Positions 23,173-34,328 of a DNA stretch of 64,000 nt are shown here, piece after piece. A program made the translations under genes and the position numbers. The DNA comes from Hibiscus mutabilis (Eukaryota; Streptophyta; Magnoliopsida; Malvales; Malvaceae). The notes beneath the pieces were generated by a model, which saw only the letters and a list, made by a program, of their open reading frames with translations, made no database searches and was not told where the DNA came from. Numbering within the stretch: position 1 is the stretch's first letter; each line of letters opens with the position of its first letter. The stretch lies in assembly GCA_019671005.1 (NCBI GenBank), contig CM033721.1, positions 57,226,284-57,290,283 of the forward strand. Direction: 5' to 3'.

Positions 23173-24817
23173 TGTTACCTCCTCAAAAGTATTGTTTTTC
23201 ATGCCTATTTTGATATGCTTTTACTTGTTTTCAAGTACATTTAGTTGCATTAGTTTGTTAGAATCATGCATTTGCATCAAGGACTTAGTTGGCTGCCTAT
23301 GCTTGTGTGAAAGGTTATTTTTATGGCATTTTTGCAGGTTGGTCGGGTGTTTGGCAAGAGAAATGAACGTAGGACACAGTTAGGAATGCCAAGGTTAATG
23401 GCAGATAATGTGCGCACGGAAGGACCAGAGGTGTTCCAAGCATCTGTTGGCATGAGGTGTGCCAGCAGCCCTGCCAAGAGAGGAAGAACCTCCGAAAAAT
23501 AGGATACACTCAGGCTCCTTAAAAATTGCATTTTGACGGCCTTCAGAAAAATAGCAGATAAGGTGATGCCAAGCTGCGTTGGCAAGGTCGTGCCAAGTTA
23601 GTGTGCCAGGATGGCCATGGCATGATGACATCAACCCTAGCTTGATAAGCTATCACACCGATCAGAAGAGGCTTATATCTTATCCAATGAGCATTCAAAT
23701 CTCAAATGAAGAGAGAGTTATCCTAATCCATTCCCTAGAGCGCCTATATATACACGGCCCGATCAAGCATTTGGAGCGAGCGATTGATAAGGAGGAAAGA
23801 CCGGTGAAGGTCGAGGTGATCAGAGCGAGGTGTTGGAGCGGCGAGTGACAGTCGGTGCAACCGAGGAAGGGTGGTTCGACTCCTTCGCCAATATCTTGGC
23901 GTGGAGAGCTGCATCGAGAAACCCCTCTGCCTATTTCCTTGGCACAAGTTGTTTTTCTTTAGTTTTTATTATGATGGTAATATTAAAAACGTTTGTTGGT
24001 TTGTTGGTTAACCCCCACACCATGAACTAATTTAATAGTTGGTGGGGGTGTTTTGGTTTTAAACATTGCCTTTTATGCCTTAATACCTTTATAATAATTC
24101 TACTTTTGATAAAGTTTGTCTATTTTGCATACTTTAATTTTTCCTAAGTACTGTGCCAAAGCGAGAGCTGGCACAGTTAGCTTATTGCCTTCTAATATCT
24201 TAATAGACTTGTGTTGGCAATGATCAAGTTGCTGAACACTTGGGAGAGAAGCTTCGAGAGAAGTCATTCAAGTAGATAAACTTACTTCGAAAGTGAAATC
24301 TACCCCCACGGAGTATAGATTGGTTTTTAAATCAAATTAATTTAATGAAAACATACACTATAGAGATATAGGGGTTTTTACTTGGCCAGTTTAGGGAAAT
24401 AACCGTCGAGAGAGGCTTTGCTACTTTTGAATCTACTCGGCAAACAATGCCAAGACAGTTTTGTCAATAAAGGCTGGTATGAACCATGTTGAAATCAGGC
24501 ATTCCCTGCCAAAAGTCATCATTCATTTGAAAACACCTTCCTTGCCAACGCTTTACTTCAGATTTAATTTTATTTTATTATCTTATTTTTAAATCAGCTC
24601 TTTCAAAAAGTAATCTTTTCTTCCAAAGCAAGTACCAATCAAGTAATCGAATTCCAAGTCAATCTCTGTGGGATCAATACTCAGCTTACCAAGTTGTATT
24701 ACTTATCGATCGTGTATACTTGCATGCAAAAGACTTGGCACAGTTTTTCTTGCCCAAATACATACCATTTATACCTTTTGCCAACATTCATTTCACACAT
24801 CTCCCAGAGAGTCAACA
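23173..24817 (+). repeat. 5' LTR of Athila element G
   Basis: 1,645 bases opening TGTTACCTCCTCAAAAG and ending CTCCCAGAGAGTCAACA. TATATATA at 23745-23752 in GCCTATATATACACGG is a likely TATA box, conserved at 29212-29219. The paired LTR differs by scattered substitutions and small indels. Confidence 0.9.
23745..23752 (+). promoter_or_regulatory. LTR TATA box, element G
   Basis: TATATATA followed by CACGGCCCG, in the same context in the other LTR (29212-29219). This is the expected core promoter for the element's RNA; conservation between the LTRs is only weak support, since they are copies of each other. Confidence 0.5.
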
Positions 24818-24822
24818 AGTTT

Positions 24823-24840
24823 TTGGCGTCATTGCCGAGG
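24823..24840 (+). other. Primer binding site region, Athila element G
   Basis: TTGGCGTCATTGCCGAGG lies 5 bases after the LTR end. It is close to the TTGGCGCCGTTGCCGGGG that follows the 5' LTR in Athila-type elements, with three or four changes. Confidence 0.75.
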
Positions 24841-24907
24841 ATTCTAACGGATTTGATTGTTTTTAAATTTTTACTTGTTTTGTTTTTATCTTTGTTTTCA
24901 CCGGTGT

Positions 24908-26226
24908 ATGGCCAGAAACCACCCAGTGGTGGACAAGTGGCCATACAATTCAGAAATTGAGAGAACCTTGCGGAGGTTAAAGAGGCGATACCGAGAACTG
25001 AATCAAGGCAATTAGAGGAATGGTATGGTGAATAATGATCCACCCATTAACAATCAGCCTAATAACAATGCACCACCGCCTCCTAATGTCCCAAATATGG
25101 TTGAAGAAGAAGAGAGGCCAATCTAAGAACATTTAGCACCTAACATTGCAAATCTCATGCCAGGACTTATTGGCACTTATGTCGATGAGCCTAAATTTGA
25201 ACTTAAACTCGTAATAATCCAAACTCTTTTAAATGTAGGTCAATTTGATGAAGCACTTACTGGAGACCTGAGACAACATCTCAAACAATTCATGGAGATA
25301 TGCCAACTGTTTCAACAAAGTAGAGTATCTGGAGATACTGTGAAGCTAAAATTGTTTACTTTTTTCTTGAGAGACAGAGCCAAGTCATGGCTCAATTCTT
25401 TGCCACCAAGATCAGTTACATCTTGGGCAGACCTTTGCCAGAAGTTTCTAACGCAGTTTCAGCCACCAACACTCCATGTTGCGTGGTAAATCATTACATT
25501 TAAACAGGCCGAGGATGAAACTCTTTATGAAGCCTAGAAAGATTTAAAGATTTATTGAGAAGGTGTCCAATGCATGGGTTCCCAAATTGGACCCAAATAC
25601 AAACCTTCTACAACAGATTGAATGCACAAACAAAGACTTTTATGGATACTTTAGCAGCTGGATCGTTGCTTGACAAGAAGTACACGGAGGCTGTTGATAT
25701 CCTTGAGAGAATTTCGATCAATGACTTCGAGTATCCTATTGCTAGACTTGGGTCCGGGACTAAAGCTAGTGGGAAGTTAAAAGTTGATGAACTCACGGCC
25801 ATTCATACCGAGATTTCCAACCTCACTAGCATGCTGAGAATGTTGCAACAGAATAATAAGGCCAAAGAAGTCAAAGCACTGGATTCATTTTGCACCATTT
25901 GTGGAGAAAACCACCATGTGGATGAATGCCCTATTAATCTTGAGTCGGTAAATTTTTTTGGGAATGCTGGTCGTTTTTATAATGCTAATACCTATAATGT
26001 AGGTTGGAGACAACACCCTAACTTAGCTTGGGGAAATCAAGGAGGCAATCACTACAATGCCCCGCGCCAAAACATCCAACGGCGGAACAACAATGCCATA
26101 CCAGCATTTTATCAAAATACCATGCCACAAAAAGCTCAGAACAATTTCCAGCAAGGGCAAGGAAGAAACCAAGGAGGAGATGTGTTGGTAAAGGTAGACA
26201 ATTTCCAGTCCCAGTGCCAACAATGA
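24908..26226 (+). pseudogene. Athila gag, broken
   Basis: ATG at 24908 opens MARNHPVVDKWPYNSEIER. Two early stops (in QGN-stop and RPI-stop) precede the capsid-like domain: FELKLVIIQTLLNVGQFDE, LRQHLKQFMEICQLFQQS, KLFTFFLRDRAKSWLNSLPP and WADLCQKFLTQF, then a stop at 25487. After a frame change the frame at 25555-26226 has QTKTFMDTLAAGSLLDKKYT and a zinc knuckle CTICGENHHVDECP, an Athila-type CX2CX3HX4C, followed by an Asn/Gln-rich tail. The last codons GGDVLVKVDNF come from a 23-base copy of a protease-region sequence (26176 versus 26753), which derails the frame. Structural protein, non-functional here. Confidence 0.88.
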
Positions 26227-26559
26227 CGCCAGCAATGATGATAAGCAGACTAATGCCAAAACAGATGCTAGCACTGCCTCGGCAAAGCTGAAAGTGCCAG
26301 CATATGTATATCCACCGCCACCATTTCCAGCAAGACTTCAAAAGTACAAGCAGAACCAGCAATTTAAGTGCTTTTTAGAAGTGCTTAAATAGTTGCAAAT
26401 TAACATTCCATTGGTGGAAGCCCTTGAACAAATACCCAACTACATAAAATTCATGAAAGGTATCTTGTCCAAAAAGAGGAAGTTGAGAGAATTTGAAACT
26501 GTTGCTCTCATTGAGGGATGCAGTGCCAGGATCCTAAACTAATTGCCACCAAAGCTGAA

Positions 26560-27720
26560 AGATCCAGGGAGTTTTACTATTCCTTGCACAATTGACGACA
26601 AGTTCGTGGGGAAGGCCTGTGCGACTTGGGAGCCAGCATCAATTTGATGCCACTATCAGTTTTCAAGAAGCTTGGCATAGATGCAAGACCAACCACGGTG
26701 ACACTTCAATTGGCAGACCGATCCTATACACATCCCAAGGGTAAGATTCAGGATGTGTTGGTAAAGGTAGACAAATTCATTTTCCCAGCTAATTTTATCA
26801 TTTTAGATTATGAAGCTGATATTAATGTGCCAATTATTTTAGGTAGGTTGTTTCTTGCCACTGACAGGGCTCTTATTGATGTCAATAAAGGGGAACTAAC
26901 CATGAGAATGAATGATCAACATGTTACTTTTAATGTGTTTCAAGCTTTGAAATATGCAGATGAACCTGATGAATGTCAATTCGAAGAAATGATAAAGTTT
27001 ATCTTTACTTTGGACATGGCACAGTTGTACCAAGATATCGCAAGTGATGACGGGATGCTTGATGGCATAGCTAAACTGTTCGAGGAACCTAAGGAGTCAG
27101 CCTTGGAGGCTGAAGGTGTAAGATATTTTGAGGCACTCCATTTGGCCGGCAGAGAGATAAAGAAACCAAAGCCATCTATTGAGGAACCACCAAAGTTGAA
27201 GCTTCAACCCCTGCCAGAACACTTAAAGTATGCTTATTTAGGTAAGAACTCGACTCTACCACTGATTATTGCCACTGATCTCACTCATGATCAGGAGGCA
27301 AGACTGTTGGCAATACTAAAAGATTATAAGCAAGCGTTAGGTTTGACCTTGGCAGACATCCAAGGTATTAGCCTAACCATTTGCATGCACAAGATCATAC
27401 TAGAGGAATACAATGGCAGGACCATTGAAGGTCAAAGGTGGCTAAACCCAAGCATGAAAGAATTTGTAAAGAAAGAGATCATAAAATGGTTGGATGCTGG
27501 GATCATTTATCCCATTTCCAACAGCTCTTGGGTTAGCCCGGTGTAGTGTGTGCCAAAGAAGGGTGGCATGACTATGATAAAAAATAGTGAGGCTAAATTG
27601 GTTCCCTCTAGAACCATCACTGGATGGAGGGTGTGCATGGATTACAGAAGGTTAAACAAGGCTACAAGGAAGGACTACTTACCATTGCCTTTCATTGACC
27701 AAAGAAGGGTGGCATGACTG
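26560..27720 (+). pseudogene. Athila protease and N-terminal reverse transcriptase
   Basis: The protease active site reads CDLGASINLMP (Asp-Leu-Gly-Ala, usual for Athila), then KLGIDARPTTVTLQLADRS, FPANFIILDYEAD and VPIILGRLFLATDRALIDV (second motif). The open frame continues from 26626 to 27546 through a linker to the start of RT: LNPSMKEFVKKEIIKWLDAG and IIYPISNSSWVSPV. A stop follows, then CVPKKGGMT, RTITGWRVCMDYRRLNKATR and LPLPFID. At 27697 RT breaks off: a second copy of the CCAAAGAAGGGTGGCATGACT stretch (first at 27553) leads straight into 3' non-coding sequence. The catalytic YVDD-type region and everything after it are gone. The frame is long but useless for transposition. Confidence 0.88.
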
Positions 27721-28616
27721 TCATGCATTTCATGTTTAATCTTTTTTGTTTGCCATGTAGTTCATGTAGAGTAGTTGCATACCGAATCATTAAAAAAAGT
27801 GAAAAATAAAATTTTGTCTCAGCTTAAATTTGAAGTTTGTTAACAACTATTAGACTATTTTGATCTACTTGTTTGCCCGATGATGAGTTTATGATTTTCA
27901 GTTGCCATGCCAGCAGAATTGTATGCCATGACAATTGATCTCTAGTTTAGGGAATTGAATTTACAATTAACACATGATATGTATCTAGTTCCGTAGCAAA
28001 CTTAGACTGTTTGAAACTATGCTCAGGTTAAAAAAAGAAAAATGATGCCAGGGTAAAAAGAAAATAAATAATGCAGTAATGTTCTGCCATGGCAATAAAA
28101 AAATGAACTCTCCTCTACCTAGGGATAATAAGTTACTTGGGGCTTCGTGGTAGCTCCCTCTTAGTTCTCAAGTCCAAAACCCTATGGTATGAGTTCAAAA
28201 GAAAGCTTAGTGATGTCTGCATTAAGGTGGGGATTCGTGGTATGCTCCCTCTTATCACTCACGCTAAACAGTATCACGAAGCAACCTTAAATTAATGCCA
28301 ATAGAACCCTTGGCAAGAAAGAAAAAGAAAGAAAAAATGATATGAGTTTAGGTAGTAAAATTGGCTAAGGGAGTAAAAGGATATTGGATGCATATTGCCT
28401 ACACATCGTGCACTCTTCATGCACTTAGACTAGAGTTATATTGTTGCACTTGAATTACTATCTGCTTGGCACTGTGCACTGAGATTTCTGAGGGCAGCAT
28501 TATAATCAAACTCTGCTTGCCAGAACTTGTTAGCATTCCAACCAAACTTTTGTCGAGGTACTAATTTCACCATTTTTTGTTTTCTTTTCTCTTCCATTAC
28601 TTGAGGACAAGCAATG
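27721..28616 (+). other. 3' non-coding region of element G
   Basis: AT-rich sequence between the RT break and the polypurine tract, a long untranslated region as is usual in Athila. A block with GTGGTAGCTCCCTCTTA (about 28150) recurs in altered form (GTGGTATGCTCCCTCTTA, about 28229). No envelope-like frame is recognisable. Confidence 0.6.
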
Positions 28617-28631
28617 AGCTGGGTTTGGGGG
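28617..28631 (+). other. Polypurine tract, element G
   Basis: GCTGGGTTTGGGGGG immediately precedes the 3' LTR. The ACAAGCAATG...GGTTTGGGGG arrangement after 'TTGAGGACAAGCAA' is also found inverted at 31833-31870 in element H, linking the two as Athila relatives. Confidence 0.75.
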
Positions 28632-30267
28632 GGTTACCTCCTCAAAAGTATTGTTTTTCATGCCCATTTTGATATGCTTTTGCTTGTTTTCTAGTACATT
28701 TAGTTGCATTAGTTTATTAGAATCATGCATTTGCATCAAGGAGTTAGTTGGCTGCCTATGCTTGTGTGAAAGGTTGTTTTACGGCCTTTTTGCAGGTTGG
28801 TAGGGTGTTTGGCAGGAGAAATGAACGCAAGACACAGGGACGCGGTTAGGAATGCCAAGGTGAATGCCAGATGTTGTGGGCATGGAAGGATCAGAGGTGT
28901 CCCAAGCATCTATTGGCATGAGGTGTGCCAGCAGCCATTCCAAGAGAGGAAGAACCTCTAAAAAAATAGGATACACTCAGGCTCCTTAAAAATCACATTT
29001 GGACAGCCTCCAAAAAAATAGCGGATAAGGTGGTGCCAAGCTGCGTTGGCAAGGTCATGCCAAGTTAGTGTGCCATGATGGCCATAGCATGATGACATCA
29101 GCCCTAGCTTTATAAGCTATCACACCGATCAGATGAGGCTTATCTCTTATCCATGGAGCATTCAAATTTCAAATGAAGAGAAAGTTATCCAAATCTCTTC
29201 CCTTGAGCACCTATATATACACGGCCCGGTCAAGCATTGAGAGTAATTGATTGAAGGGAGGAGATGAGAGTTGGTCAGAGCAAGGTGTTGGAGCGGCGAG
29301 TGATAGTCGGTGCAATCGAGGAAGGGTGGTTCAACCTCTTGGCTAAGAGCCTGGCGTGGAGGGTTGCATTGAGAGACCCCTATGCCTATTCCCTTGGCAC
29401 AAATTGTTTATCTTTAGTTTTTTTTATGATGGTGATGTTGAAAACGTTGATGGTTAACCCCCACACCATGAACTAATTTACTAGTTGGTGGGGGATGTTT
29501 TGGTTTTAAATGTTAGTGTTTATGCCTTAGTTCTTTTATGATAATTCTACTTTTTGCAAGGTTTGTTTGTTTTGCATACTTGAATTTTTCCTAAGTACTG
29601 TGCCAAAGCGAGAGCTGGCACAATTAGCTTATTGCCTTCCAATATCTTAACAGACTTGTGTTGACAGCGATCAAGTTGCTGAACACTTGGGAGAGAAGCT
29701 TCGAGAGAAGTCGTTCAAGTAGATGAACTTACTTCGGAAGTGAAATCTACCCCCAAGAAGTATAGATTGGTTTTTAAATCAAATTAGTTTAAAGAAAACG
29801 TACACTATAGAGATATAGGGGTTTTTACTTGGCCAGTTTAGGGCAATAACCGTCGAGAGAGGCTTTGCTACTTTTGAATCTGCTCCGCAAACAATGCCAA
29901 GATAGTTTTGCTAATAAAGGTTGGCATGAACCACATTGAAATCAGGCATTCCCTGCCAACAATCATCATTCATTTGAAAACACCTTCCTTGCCAACGCTT
30001 TATTTCAGATTTAATTTAATTTTACTTTCTTAGTTTTTAAATCAGCTTTTTCAAACAATAATCTTTTCTTCCAAAGCAAGTAACAATCAAGCAATCGAAT
30101 TCCAAGTCAATCTCTGTGGGATCGATACTCAGCTTACCAAGCTGTATTACTTGTCGACTGAGTATACTTGCACACAAAGTACTCTTGGCACAGTTTATCT
30201 TTCCCAAATACATACCATTTATACCTTTTACCAGCATTCATTTTACACATCTCTCTGAGAGTCAACA
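28632..30267 (+). repeat. 3' LTR of Athila element G
   Basis: 1,636 bases matching 23173-24817. Here the first base pair is GG rather than TG (a point change at the terminus). It ends GAGAGTCAACA and is followed by CGTAG, the target duplication copy. Confidence 0.9.
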
Positions 30268-30281
30268 CGTAGCTTAACAAC

Positions 30282-31832
30282 TGTTGCGTGTGATAAGTGC
30301 TACGCAATTGTGCAAGTATACACGTCGCAAGTAATAAAGTGATATGAGTATCGAGTATCGTCTCCACAGGGATTGGTTTGGGCCACTTTGCTTAAGTTTC
30401 TTGACTTTGTGAAAAGTAAAAACACAATTAAAGGATTAAAGGAGTTTAACTAATAACTAAACTAGAAAGCAATAAAGTAAAAGAAAAGATGAGATCGATT
30501 GAGAGAGATAGGCTAGGTTATCGTGAGTTGAGGTGTGATAGCCGATTGGATTGTCTTGGTAAAAGAGTGCACGGGCAACTCAGTTGCCGTGGTGACTTGC
30601 ACAACGGGGTTACCTTGGCAACTAATTGATGGTTGCCTGGGCGACTAGTTGGGCAACTACTTGGGCGATCGGGCAGCAACTTCAAGGTTCGGCGGAGCGT
30701 TCTTCAATGGTTTCTTCTTATCCCTAAGTCGAAACTCTAGCTACTTGTGCATGCCTTGATAATACATCCCTGCGTGAATCAAGGGTGAACAACAACCAAT
30801 CTTGCACTCCTCTTAGCCGTTGAAATCCTTAACTTATTCCTAAGCCGGATTAATCTTCACCATCATTGGATTGAATAAAGATCATATTCATTCGTTTCTT
30901 GAATCTAACTCTCCCGATATTAGATAAATGGATGAAATCACGAGATCCTCTCCCAATTCACTCAAAACAATAATAAGAATCAAGAATGAATAAACCTTGA
31001 AATAGAAAAGTACAAACTCTTATTACCTAAACAAAAACCAATAGTTTCTCACAACCACAAAACACAATAACCATAGCCGATCAAGTTAGTTCATGGTTGG
31101 GTTCAAAAGATATACAAAGAATAATCCCTAGCATGAACCCAATCGAACAAAGATGAAGGAAGAGGCTTGTCGAAATCCTCCTTGCCCTTGATGCTTGTCG
31201 AAAATTCTCTCCTCTTGCCCTACTTGGACTTGCCGAAATTTCCCTCTTGCTCTCTTGTCGAAATTTCCCCCTTGCTCTCTCTTTGGATTGTCGAAATCTC
31301 CTTGCTATTTATAGGGCTAGGCCAAAGTCCTTCTTTGAGGAGGAGTTTGAGTTGGAATTAAATTATCTTTAAAGAATATAATTCTTTATTATAATTTTAT
31401 TCCTATTAGAACTTCTCCTATCTTCTTGGAATTTAATTCTTCTTTAATCTCTGCATGGCAATCAAATTCCTTTGGGCTTGGGCCTTGCTCCATGTCATCT
31501 TGGGCTTGTAAAGTCATTAATTTCGACATCCCTATTGCATTTTTTCTTTGTCGACAAATGCCATGGCAACTGCTCAGCGCGTCTCCTTCATGCATTACCA
31601 CGGCAACTAGCTCAACATTGCTTTGGCAAGTGATCCTGCACATACACACACAAAAACACACCAAAGCAGCATCTTTTTCCACAAAAATCACCAAGTTATG
31701 TAATCAAGCTCAACGGTGGAAAGAAACATGAATTAATGCATGAATGACTAATTATGCAACTATTATGAGCTTAAGTCTAACAATAATATGAGTAAAAAGG
31801 GTAATAAAAATAGTACTTTTGAACACTTATCA
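30282..31832 (-). repeat. 3' LTR of element H
   Basis: 1,551 bases, with minus-strand start TGATAAGTGTTC at 31832 and end ACGCAACA at 30282. The inner part (about 30960-31690) is nearly identical to the partner, while the outer part differs by a dozen short indels, many next to CG. A minus-strand TATAAATA lies at 31306-31313. Confidence 0.9.
31306..31313 (-). promoter_or_regulatory. LTR TATA box, element H
   Basis: The minus strand reads TATAAATA in CCCTATAAATAGCAAGG. The same box is in the 5' LTR at 35775-35782. Likely core promoter for element H RNA. Confidence 0.5.
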
Positions 31833-31850
31833 CGCCCCCAAACTCGAACT
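31833..31850 (-). other. Polypurine tract, element H
   Basis: The minus strand reads GTTCGAGTTTGGGGGCG directly before the 3' LTR, after TTGAGGACAAGCAATA. The same arrangement precedes the 3' LTR of element G, supporting Athila affiliation. Confidence 0.75.
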
Positions 31851-33107
31851 ATTGCTTGTCCTCAAGCAATGCAAACTAACAATTACCTGCCAAGACTTTA
31901 ATCATCAAAGACATGCTTCAAACTTGAATTCAAACCTCGGAACCGTGGCACAAAGTATGATCACCTTTTAATTTTTCGGATAACACAAAAATTACCCGGA
32001 ACCAAACTATAGTGCTCGTGACAATGTGTGTGCGTAGTTGTGAACAAGTTGATTTTCAAGATTCTATGTGAACTACAGGCTTTTATTAATTCAATTATCG
32101 GGGTATTTATTTTTATTTTCACTAGAGCCAATTTCGGGCACCTCTAGCAAAGTAAGCAATTCCTCATTTTATTTTAGTCGACTAGAGCCAATTTCGGGCA
32201 CCTCTAGCGATTCTTTAATGTTCATTAACTACTAGAGCCAGTTTCGGGCACCTCTAGCAAGAAAGTGTATTTACTACTAGAGCCAGTTTTGGGCACCTCT
32301 AGCAAGAAATTAACTTTTAATTTTCAATTTTAAATTTACCCAAATTTTAAGCAACCTAAGTTCACTAAGTTTCTTTGAATCAACAACCCACAACCGTGTA
32401 AAAAAAATTCAGCATCATAGTAAAACTCTAAGTTCTTTTCATGCAATCCTAAAATTAAAGGTTATTTCAATTAAGTACAGTGGCAAAAATTCATCATTGG
32501 ATATTCAACAAGTCTTAAGCAATTAAATCAAATTAAAGGCATGGCAAGTAACATATGCAACCTATATGTGATTGCTAAAGATGAATGCAACTAAACATGA
32601 AACTAACTAGAAACCAACACCCCCCCAAACTCGAGAGAAGCATTGTCCTCAATGCATGTAAGAGTGAAACAAAATTTAAAAGAAACTAAATGAAATGAGT
32701 TAGTCGAGAGGTCGTCACCTCGATTGATGAGTTTCCTTCAGTCTGCGTTTGATTGATTCAATTTTCGGTCGGTGGTTGAATGCTTGAGGCTGGTACCGCG
32801 TGAATAGCATTGCCTTGATTTGGTCCATGTTTGCCGATGCAGGTTTACTTGCATGTGCATCAGTAGTTGCCGAAGTCATTGTTGTTGCTGGGCATCGCGC
32901 CGTTTCCGTTGTGTTGTTGTGGCGAGTAGTCGGCAATTTCCTTATCATGGTGGTTGTGAGTCTTGTTGTGGAAAAGAAAATAAAGAAAACACGGAAACTA
33001 AAGATAATGAAGAAAAATAAAATATATCCTAAAAATAAAGAGAAAAAAAACAAAAAAAATAATAGAACAAAATAGTTCAAAAAATAAAAATAAAAATAAA
33101 TGTATCG
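31851..33107 (-). other. 3' non-coding region of element H
   Basis: AT-rich untranslated sequence between the polypurine tract and the RT remnant. It contains the hairpin repeats at 32122-32303 and a second CCCCCCCAAACTCGAGAGAAG near 32620-32640, a duplicate of the polypurine-tract region. No convincing coding frame. Confidence 0.55.
32122..32303. repeat. Four hairpin-forming 27-base repeats
   Basis: Units at 32122-32148, 32182-32208, 32232-32258 and 32277-32303. Each reads CTAGAGCC(A/G)TTT(C/T)GGGC then ACCTCTAGC. The ends CTAGAG and CTCTAG are complementary, as are GCC and GGC inside, so each unit can fold by itself. Spacers are 33, 23 and 18 bases and unrelated. Located in the 3' untranslated region of element H. 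Confidence 0.88.
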
Positions 33108-33243
33108 AAGGTTGCCGTGGCGTCGAGGGTTGCCGAGGCATGCACATCCATGGTTGCCGAGGCGTCGGGGTTGCCGAGGCGTCTTGCGTCCATGGTTGCA
33201 GAGGCGTGCGTATCAGGAGTTGTTGCGGTGTTGAAGGTTGCCG
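33108..33243. repeat. GC-rich minisatellite GGTTGCCGAGGCGTC
   Basis: About six degenerate copies: GGTTGCCGTGGCGTC, GGTTGCCGAGGCATG, GGTTGCCGAGGCGTC, GGTTGCCGAGGCGTC, GGTTGCAGAGGCGTG and GAGTTGTTGCGGTG. Related CATGGTTGCC and TTGCCGTGGCAA words recur elsewhere in element H and its LTRs. It falls within the degenerate RT frame on the minus strand, where it encodes a Pro/Arg/Gln-rich stretch. Confidence 0.8.
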
Positions 33244-33259
33244 TTTTCGATACTTCTTA

Positions 33260-33564
33260 TAGTCCATCCGCACCCTCCATCGGGTGATAATATTGCCCAA
33301 AAAGAGTTTGGCAAATGTGCTTGCCACTACTCCCTTTTGCGTTACCATGGTGGAGGTGTCTTTCTTCTTTGTTCGCTTGTAGTCCATGTATACTCTCCAC
33401 CTTGCTACTATTCCTGAAGGCACAAATATATTAATAGGAAAAATTATATCCATTCTCAACCATTCAATTACCTCATTCTTGTCGACTTCTATCATGGTTG
33501 GATGTAGCCTTTGTTGTCGTGGCAATTGCTGCTCAAGCCAATTGCCGTGACAATCAGTTGTCAA
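33260..33564 (-). pseudogene. Remnant of Athila RT N-terminus, duplicated
   Basis: The minus-strand frame starting at 33564 reads LHPTMIEVDKNEVIEWLRMD and IIFPI, the equivalent of LNPSMKEFVKKEIIKWLDAGIIYPI in element G, then ARWRVYMDYK. A second similar RT motif, ITRWRVRMDYKK, follows about 45 codons later, so a short part of RT appears twice, with TMVTQKG-like sequence between. No catalytic residues remain. Confidence 0.65.
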
Positions 33565-33572
33565 ATTTTTCT

Positions 33573-34280
33573 CTAAGTCAAGGGAAGAATCAATTTTCTG
33601 AAGAGCTTTATGAATCCAAACACCTTTTTCTTTTGGCTAAACATCTCCATCAGTAGAGATTTCGATGGCTTCAAATCTACCAACCTCGGTTCATCAAGAC
33701 ATACCTGCAATGGACGAGGTGAGTTTTTAAAGAATTCAAAAGGTTCAACTATTACCTGCTCATATTCCATTGGCAAAGTATTATCATCTCGTTGATCTTG
33801 TATGTGGTCGAGTAATTGCCGTGGCAATTGTAGATGAGAGCAATCTATAGATTCCTGCTTCAACTTCAACGTTGTAACCTTCTGGGCATCAGGTTCCTTA
33901 GAATTTGCTGTAGTATTATTGTTCTCAGCTTCACTGAGTGTTGTCGCGGCATTGCTCGCTTCAGGCTCCTCAATCATTGCCGAGGCAATTTGTTGTTCAT
34001 GCTCATCATGTGTTGGGCAGTCTCTCTCATTGGCATCCTCTTGACTTTGAGGTTCTAGTTGTTCCTCACACATCGTTTCTTTGCATTGCTCCTTATCCTC
34101 TTGCCTTAGGACGTCGGTATCCCTAGGAATGAATTGTTGGTGCATGTTATCCATGACATATGTGGATCTCCCCAATTGACCTTCTGAATCCCCTAAGGTT
34201 GCATCCCATTGAGTTATCCTCGTATCCATAGATTTTGATAGCTCTCGAATCTCTTCAATTGATCCGTCAAGTCTAGCCAA
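33573..34280 (-). pseudogene. Gag-derived acidic ORF of element H
   Basis: A 235-codon frame, open throughout. It is rich in Glu, Gln, Asp and Asn (EEQLEPQSQEDANERD, EEPEASNAATTLSEAENNN), preceded by a helical start (MARLDGSIEEIRELSKSM). The C-terminal part (EQVIVEPFEFFKNSPRPLQV, RLVDLKPSKSLLMEMFSQ) resembles the spacer between protease and RT in Athila, meaning that protease has been deleted. No enzyme motif is visible. It could still be translated as a C-terminal Gag-like product, but I know of no evidence that it is. Confidence 0.5.
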
Positions 34281-34328
34281 TGAAGCTAGTAACGTTTCCT
34301 CAAGGAATTGGAATGCTCTTGAAAAGGA

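Larger units (their letters stand above)
23173..30267 (+). mobile_element. Athila-type element G, pol-deleted
   Basis: About 7.1 kb with LTRs 23173-24817 and 28632-30267, both ending GAGAGTCAACA. It has an Athila-type PBS, gag, protease and the first part of RT; the rest of RT, RNase H and integrase are missing. The flanking 5 bases are CATAG (left) and CGTAG (right), a target duplication with one later change. It sits inside solo LTR F. Structure and motifs assign it to Athila. Confidence 0.88.

Noticed and set aside
26018..26362. Antisense frames with Leu/Val-rich products
   Set aside because: They mirror the Asn/Gln-rich gag tail of element G on the other strand.
31167..31361. Identical 64-codon frame repeated at 35636-35830 as a conserved small protein gene
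   Set aside because: Both copies lie at the same place in the two LTRs of element H, so identity reflects LTR duplication, not selection.
32122..32303. Regularly spaced direct repeats that superficially look like a CRISPR array
   Set aside because: Only four units, unequal spacers, plant retrotransposon 3' UTR context and no cas genes; a repeat in Athila element H explains them.
33573..34280. 235-codon frame as a novel host regulatory protein
   Set aside because: It lies between a gag zinc knuckle and an RT remnant inside LTR pair H and shows the Athila protease-RT spacer at its end.
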